From the NCBI RefSeq assembly GCF_009017415.1, contig NC_092404.1, positions 2,728,001 to 2,792,000 on the forward strand: DNA of 64,000 nucleotides, read 5' to 3'. A program made the position numbers and the translations under genes. Shown here in pieces: positions 58,911-64,000 of this stretch (position 1 is its first letter; each line of letters starts with the position of its first letter). This stretch comes from Aspergillus flavus (lineage: Eukaryota > Ascomycota > Eurotiomycetes > Eurotiales > Aspergillaceae). Under the pieces are notes generated by a model. That model did not search any database. It saw only the letters and a list, made by a program, of their open reading frames with translations, and was not told the DNA's origin.

Positions 58911-60488
58911 ATGGGAACCACCAAACCGCGCCCTTCTGGAAAAGCTTCCCTCGCAGCCGCCCAAACTTTACCCGAGAGGACTTTCATAATCGACAATGGC
59001 GCGTATACGATGAAAGCCGGCTATGCGCCCGACTCTATCACGGAAGATGAAACAGAGGCACTATCCGCCTGTTCTGTTATTTCTAATGCGCTCGTTAAGA
59101 CTCGCGACAACCGCGTTTACGTGGGTTCGCAACTTGGTACTCATGTTACGGATTGGAACGAGTTGATGTTTCGACGTCCGGTCGAGAAGGGATATACTGT
59201 GAACTGGGAAGCGCAAAAGGAAATCTGGGAGCATTCATTCTTTGACGAAAAGACTGTACGAAGCAAGGACCTGCGGATTGCCAAACCGGAAGAAACGACT
59301 CTTGTGCTTACCGAGGCTCCAAACGCGTTACCGGCGCTGCAGAAGAACGCAGACGAGATTGTGATGGAGGAGTGGGGCTTTGGTGGCTATTTAAGATGCG
59401 TGGGTATGGTAGTAAATGACACTGTTATACTGCTGCTTGGTTATCTGGCTAATATTGCCATTTTAGGTCCGTCGCTAAACGCCTGGAACGAAGTCCAATC
59501 TTTATTTGGAGACCCCATCGTGCAGAAGTATGACTCGGCTGTTTCGCCAAGAGAATGCCTCCTCGTGGTCGATTCGGGCTATTCTCACACCACAGTTACA
59601 CCACTGTACAAAGGCCAACCTCTTCAGCGTGCCATTCGCAGACTTGACCTTGGAGGCAAACATCTAACGAACTATCTGAAGGAGATGGTATCAATGAGGC
59701 AATACAACATGGTGGATGAAGCATATATCATTAATGAAGTGAAGGAAGCAGTGTGCTATGTCAGTGATGATTTTGCTCGTGATATGGAACAGACTTGGAA
59801 GGGCAACCGAAAGCGTGGCCAATTCGATCCTGACGAAGGTGTCACGGTCGACTATGTCCTGCCAGACCCAAATGGGAGCAAAAAAGGGTTTATGCGACCT
59901 CATGATCCTCTATTGAATGCCAAGAAGAGGAAAAGTGCACTCTCAGGTGCTACCGCCGAGGCCTTATCTGAGGATGTCTTGGTCCTGAGCAACGAGCGTT
60001 TCACAGTCCCTGAGATTCTATTCAACCCAAGTGACATCGGCATGAAGCAGGCTGGCATTACGGATATGATTCTCCAGAGCCTTTCGGTGCTGCCCACGGG
60101 GTTACACCCCGCCTTCCTGGCAAATGTGTTAGTTGTTGGAGGAAACTCCTTGATTGCTGGATTTATGGAAAGACTGTGAGAGATATTCTCGTCTATCCAT
60201 CGCTTTCATACATTGCTAATTCGCTGTAGGGAGAAGGAATTGCGTGAAGTCGCTTCGGCAGAATGCGCTGTGAGGGTTCGACAGCCTCAGGAGTAAGTTT
60301 GTTATTACAATGTAGATCTTAACTATGCGCTGACGGTCTTGGGAAACAGTTCAATTCGCTCCACATGGCTTGGGGCAAGTCGATTGGCCACCAATAAAGA
60401 TGAAATGAAGAAAGTTGCTATCACTCGCCAGGAATATCAAGAGAATGGCTCTGTTTGGACTGGGAGGAAATTTGCTGGCACTTTATGA
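58911..60488 (+). CDS. ARP6: Actin-related protein 6 (SWR1 complex)
   Basis: Exons 58911-59403, 59467-60175, 60230-60292 and 60350-60488 give 467 residues. The actin fold starts TFIIDNGAYTMKAGYAPD; ECLLVVDSGYSHTTVTP is the second phosphate loop; WTGRKFAGTL is the end. Arp6 is a nuclear subunit of the SWR1 complex that exchanges H2A.Z into nucleosomes, paired with Swc6. The first intron (59404-59466) is 63 nt, a multiple of three with no stop, so the unspliced frame reads through as 21 extra residues; the family text EWGFGGYLRCVG|PSLNAWNE shows it should be removed. Later junctions ERL|EKELREV and PQD|SIRSTWLGASR are in phase. Confidence 0.94.
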
Positions 60489-61689
60489 AATCGGGTACAT
60501 TATCTCGTGGTGTTCAGGATTGGGATCTTTGGAGTACATTGAGTCTGATTAAATCTGGCACAAGTTGACGACTTGGCTTGATGACCTGTTTAAGTAGCAT
60601 TTGCTAGTGATACCCTTGAATTTGAGCATGTTTCTGTTTCTAATTACAAGAGATGATGGTAAACTAGCTGCTGTATAATCTTAAGACGTGCTTTTCAATC
60701 TCTTTGGCATTATGAGTTTGAGGTTAGTGTTGAGCTAAGTCCGATCCATTCCCGGTCATGCCATTTTGGAATGATTCAACATGCGGTGAGGTCGCAGTCA
60801 TAACGGGATCTCCAACTTATTGATAAAGGGGGAAGAGCTTTCGATTGACCGACACAAGCAACGAAGATGTATAAGTGGGTAGAGACTTGGTAAGTGAAAT
60901 ACCCCGCAGTGTTTGGTCTTTTCCCTCTCTCTTGATTTGTGTTCTTTTTCGTCGCCCTTCAACCCAACCAACTGTCCACGTCAGTAAGGCACTGCAAGTA
61001 CCCAGCCAGAGTACTTGGCGCACAGACCCGTCACGATCCAGCTGATTTTCTCTACACCCACAAACAAATACGCCTTAGAGATCAACCCATTTATTATTGT
61101 TCTCATATTTTTTTTTCTTTGGATGCGTGCTTGCAAGAGTCATGGCGACACTGTTAGCAGACATCCCCATCTACGTGGAGAACCCGTGGTAGCTTGGTCA
61201 CTTCAAAAATGGTTGGTTATCGAAGCATGCGACGATCATAATCGGGTAATGGGGCATGAACATGTGGCACGCGAATGGCCTATCCATGGCATATTCACCA
61301 AAGTGGTGGTGATATATCCACATCTGACTCACCATCAGCATGATATGCCGACTTTCCTATATAGTTGACGCCTCGCCCGACGAGCTAATGAGCCAAAATC
61401 ACATCTTTACACTCTACCAACAATCGTAATCAAACATATCAAGCAACCAGGCCGATTTTTGTCCATTTCAATATTATGATATTCATCTCTTAGCTTTGCA
61501 CGCGCAGCATCTCCGAGTGTCAACAATAATTAAATAGGAACTATGGCGTCAAGTCCCCTGACAATCTCCCAGAGAGCCAACCTGTCGACTCACTCCTTCC
61601 ACGAGCTGGTAAATCTTCAGAACTAGCGGGCTAAAGCGAAGTTTCCCGAATCCTATCAGCATAGAGCACCTCTCCTCCCAAAGTCAAAG
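60489..61689. other. Spacer between ARP6 and the RBR ligase gene
   Basis: 1.2 kb. One 117-codon frame (61015-61368) has no family features and I do not call it. Nothing else recognised. Confidence 0.4.
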
Positions 61690-62894
61690 ATGTTACTATG
61701 CAACCTGTTCCCCGCGACCTCGCGTGCCATCAAGGAACACAGCCGAAAAAGACATCCTTCGCCTCAGTGTAAGGGGGTTGCAAGTTTGTCGAGAAGCCAC
61801 TTGAACGCGGAGTCTCCATTGGTAGACTCTAAACCTATCTATCTTCATCAAGCTAGTGACTGTTCAAGCATGGAGTGCCATCCACGGATCGAAAGGGGCA
61901 AGGCGGTGTCGAGGAGGAGCCGTATTACAGCGAGAATTGAGAGATGCCGACTCATCCAGCGCTTTTTCAGGAGGACGCCACATAAGGAGTAAGTTCTTAC
62001 AGCCGCATACAAATCGGCCTGGTAGTGTAAGCTGATGACGCCTAGGACCTGCGTGAGCTGCCTCGAAAGCATGCCAGCTGATGAGCTGGTGAACTTGCCT
62101 TGTCAGCATAAGTATTGCAACACGTGTATCAGGCGAATGGCGGCAACAAGCATGACGGACGAGCAATTATTCCCACCGAGGTGTTGTTCACGGAAGATCC
62201 CGTCAGAGACCGTCCTCCCTTTACTGTCACCAAAGGAAAGAGGATCATTTGTCTCTAAAGCAACCGAGTATGCGACGCCGGTTGCAGATCGCTGGTACTG
62301 TCCTGCATCAACCTGCGGGAAATGGATACCTCCAACGGCTGTAAATGCTGAGAAAACTCAGACACAAATATGTCCGTATTGTAGCACGAGAATTTGCTCA
62401 GGGTGTCGCGGCATTTCCCACAGGTCAAGAGATTGCTCTTCTGATGCAGATCTGTCTGCCGTCCTTGAAGTGGCTCGGCTTCAGCGATGGCAGAGGTGTT
62501 TCAATTGTGGTGCGGTGGTGGAACTCATATTCGGCTGTGATCACATTACATGCAGATGCAGCGCACAGTTCTGGTAAGACGAGCCCTGTGTATAAGTTTG
62601 ATATGGCCCATGCTAACGATGCTCAGTTATAAATGTGGTAAACCGTGGTCTTCGTGCATTTGTGTCACACCCGCAGAGAGGCCAGTGGATTTTTTCGCAT
62701 TTGTGATTGATGGCAATGCGCTAAACCGTGACGAAGAAGCCGGACTTACAGCAGTTCTTGCTTCCATGCTGTGTCATGAAAGAGAATCGGAAGAGTCTCT
62801 AACTGACAAGCGGAATAAGGGAAATCAAGGTTGTCGGGCAGAAGGTTGCTTGGTTCGAGATAGGAATATCTCAAAAGTTGACCTAGGAACCTAA
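61690..62894 (+). CDS. RING-between-RING (RBR) E3 ubiquitin ligase
   Basis: Exons 61690-61988, 62046-62573 and 62627-62894 give 364 residues. After a basic N-terminal 100 residues the RBR set follows: RING1 (CVSCLESMPADELVNLPCQHKYCNTC), IBR (WYCPASTCGKWI ... CPYCSTRICSGCRG) and RING2 (CFNCGAVVELIFGCDHITC ... AQF|CYKCGKPW). The splice at 62574-62626 creates the Cys of QFCYKC. The catalytic Cys of RBR ligases corresponds to that in FGCDHITC, present here. Such enzymes take ubiquitin from an E2 as a thioester before transfer. Substrates are unknown, and there is no ankyrin or UBL domain; the N-terminal exon may be longer in relatives. Confidence 0.88.
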
Positions 62895-63062
62895 AGGTAC
62901 CAAGGAAAGTTTTATCATAATGGCATTATCAAATCCACGTACCACCTTTTACCCCGACAGGTGCAACTGTAAGCCTATAAACTGTTGATATAGTAATCTA
63001 TTTTTATAGCAGTGTAACAGGGATATCAGGACGTAACTAGTGACCAAGGATCAAACCCTCAA
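62895..63062. other. Convergent spacer, RBR / hydroxyacyl-CoA dehydrogenase
   Basis: A 168-bp stretch between two stop codons. Nothing else seen. Confidence 0.4.
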
Positions 63063-63990
63063 TCAGTATTCGTAGAAGCCCTTTCCAGTCTTCTTGCCCA
63101 TCCAACCGGCATCAACCATTCTCTTCAAAAGTCCGGATGGCCGGTATTTGCTATCTCCAGTTTCCTGATGCAAAACATTCATGATAGCCAAACAGGTGTC
63201 AAGTCCAATGAAATCGGCCAAAGTCAAAGGTCCCATAGGAACGTTAGTTCCATTCTTCATGATATTGTCAATATCCTCGCGGGCACCAACTCCAGTCTCA
63301 AGACAGATGATTGCCTCGTTGATGTAAGGCATAAGTATACGATTAGCAAGGAAACCGGGCGAGTCAGCGGAGACAGAAGCAATCTTGCCCATACGCTGCA
63401 CAAACGCGATAGCGGTATCGATCGTCTCTTGAGACGTTTGCAAACCAGAGATAATCTCGACGCCCTTCTGTATAGGAACTGGGTTCATGAAATGCGTCGA
63501 GATCACTCGAGAAGGAGCTTGAAGGTCTGTCGGATTCGTTGTCGTCGCCGCAGCAATCTTAGTAATGGAGATTGACGAGGTATTGGTTGCAAGAATGGCA
63601 TGCTTGGGTGCAATTTGAGCAAGTTGTTTGAAAATAGAGCTTTTGAGATCGGGTATTTCTGGAACAGCCTCAATAACAAAGTCCGCGGATGAAAGGTCGT
63701 CCATCTTCAGGCTAGTTGTGATGCGAGAGCGGACGGTATCGGCTACCTCTCGGGTAATACGTTCTTTGGAAACATCCTTATCAAGGAGTTTATCTGGAGA
63801 TAGTAGTTTCGTTAGTCTAGAAAACCATCTAAAGTAACAATTCCAATGACGGAAAGGGGGTATCGGTGGTGAGCGTGGCACCATACATACCGGCGAATTT
63901 GAGGCCCTTATCAAGAGATGCTTGGGAGTTGTCAACTAAGGTAACAGGAACTTGAGCCTTCTGTGCAGCAACAAGAGCGATTCCCAAACC
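63063..63990 (-). CDS. 3-hydroxyacyl-CoA dehydrogenase, 3' part (5' end outside window)
   Basis: Exons visible: 63891-63990 and 63063-63793, with a 97-nt intron (FA|DKLLDKDVS). A TAG acceptor at 63991-63992 shows a further upstream exon beyond the window. The Rossmann NAD site begins GLGIALVAAQKAQVPVTLVD; the domain continues DFVIEAVPE, NTSSISITKIA, the catalytic-region STHFMNPVPIQKGVEII, and the C-terminal part GPLTLADFIGLDTCLAIM and ends GWMGKKTGKGFYEY. It oxidises 3-hydroxyacyl-CoA (or 3-hydroxybutyryl-CoA) in beta-oxidation or butanoate metabolism. There is no PTS1 at the C-terminus; location needs the missing N-terminus. Confidence 0.92.
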
Positions 63991-64000
63991 CTATTGTCTA

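Noticed and set aside
59404..59466. Reading ARP6 first intron as coding
   Set aside because: Family alignment text runs RCVG directly into PSLNAWNE; GTATGG and TTTTAG borders and a GCTAAT branch fit an intron.
61015..61368. 117-codon plus-strand frame upstream of the RBR gene
   Set aside because: Hydrophobic and His-rich by chance composition; no family look.
1..64000. CRISPR array, prophage, rRNA operon or biosynthetic gene cluster
   Set aside because: No regularly spaced repeats, no phage genes, no rRNA sequence and no PKS/NRPS/terpene core gene; the DNA is eukaryotic.

Overview
The window is nuclear DNA of a filamentous ascomycete. The genes carry short GT...AG introns (about 47-220 nt, mostly 50-75) with CTAAC/CTAAT-like branch sites, and spacers are AT-rich and a few hundred bases to 2.8 kb long. 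Several families seen here are typical of Pezizomycotina: a long zinc-finger Ufd1, a Fungal_trans_2-type regulator, an Sfl1-type HSF protein and a fungal F-box protein. A class Eurotiomycetes origin is my guess from gene content and style; it is not proven. All splice junctions were read by eye and checked only for reading phase and family continuity.

Left part (1-13.6 kb): the 3' part of a Ufd1-like gene; YIP1 (ER-Golgi traffic); SAM50 and UBC6 in divergent orientation; a 2.7 kb AT-rich spacer holding a 160-bp foldback element; a fungal-specific regulator whose 5' end I could not settle; and CYC3 (holocytochrome c synthase). Middle-left (13.6-26.4 kb): an ADCK2/Cqd1-type mitochondrial ABC1 kinase-like gene, a type II membrane protein that looks like a glycosyltransferase, an armadillo-repeat SmgGDS-like gene, DPM3, HPT1 (purine phosphoribosyltransferase) and a TDT-family anion/dicarboxylate carrier.

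Middle (26.4-44 kb): a 2.8 kb gene-poor stretch, a decayed short-chain dehydrogenase with two in-frame stops, LSC2 (succinyl-CoA ligase beta), an F-box gene, an SFL1-like HSF regulator, a small basic DUF3245-like gene, and a decayed DEAH/DEVH RNA helicase with nonsense and frameshift lesions. Right part (44-64 kb): an OXLD1-like gene, a putative CENP-O-like kinetochore protein, ribosomal protein eL13, a coiled-coil protein, a large LRR protein, a GCIP/cyclin-D1-binding-like gene, ARP6 (SWR1 complex), an RBR ubiquitin ligase and the 3' part of a 3-hydroxyacyl-CoA dehydrogenase.

This is mostly ordinary housekeeping sequence with no obvious biosynthetic cluster; mitochondrial (SAM50, CYC3, Cqd1-like, LSC2, OXLD1-like) and ubiquitin (UFD1-like, UBC6, F-box, RBR) functions are frequent but scattered. 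The points most worth a second look are the foldback element, the strong excess of the 9-mer TACGGAGTA/TACTCCGTA in the spacers (11 exact copies against about 0.5 expected), and the two pseudogenes.
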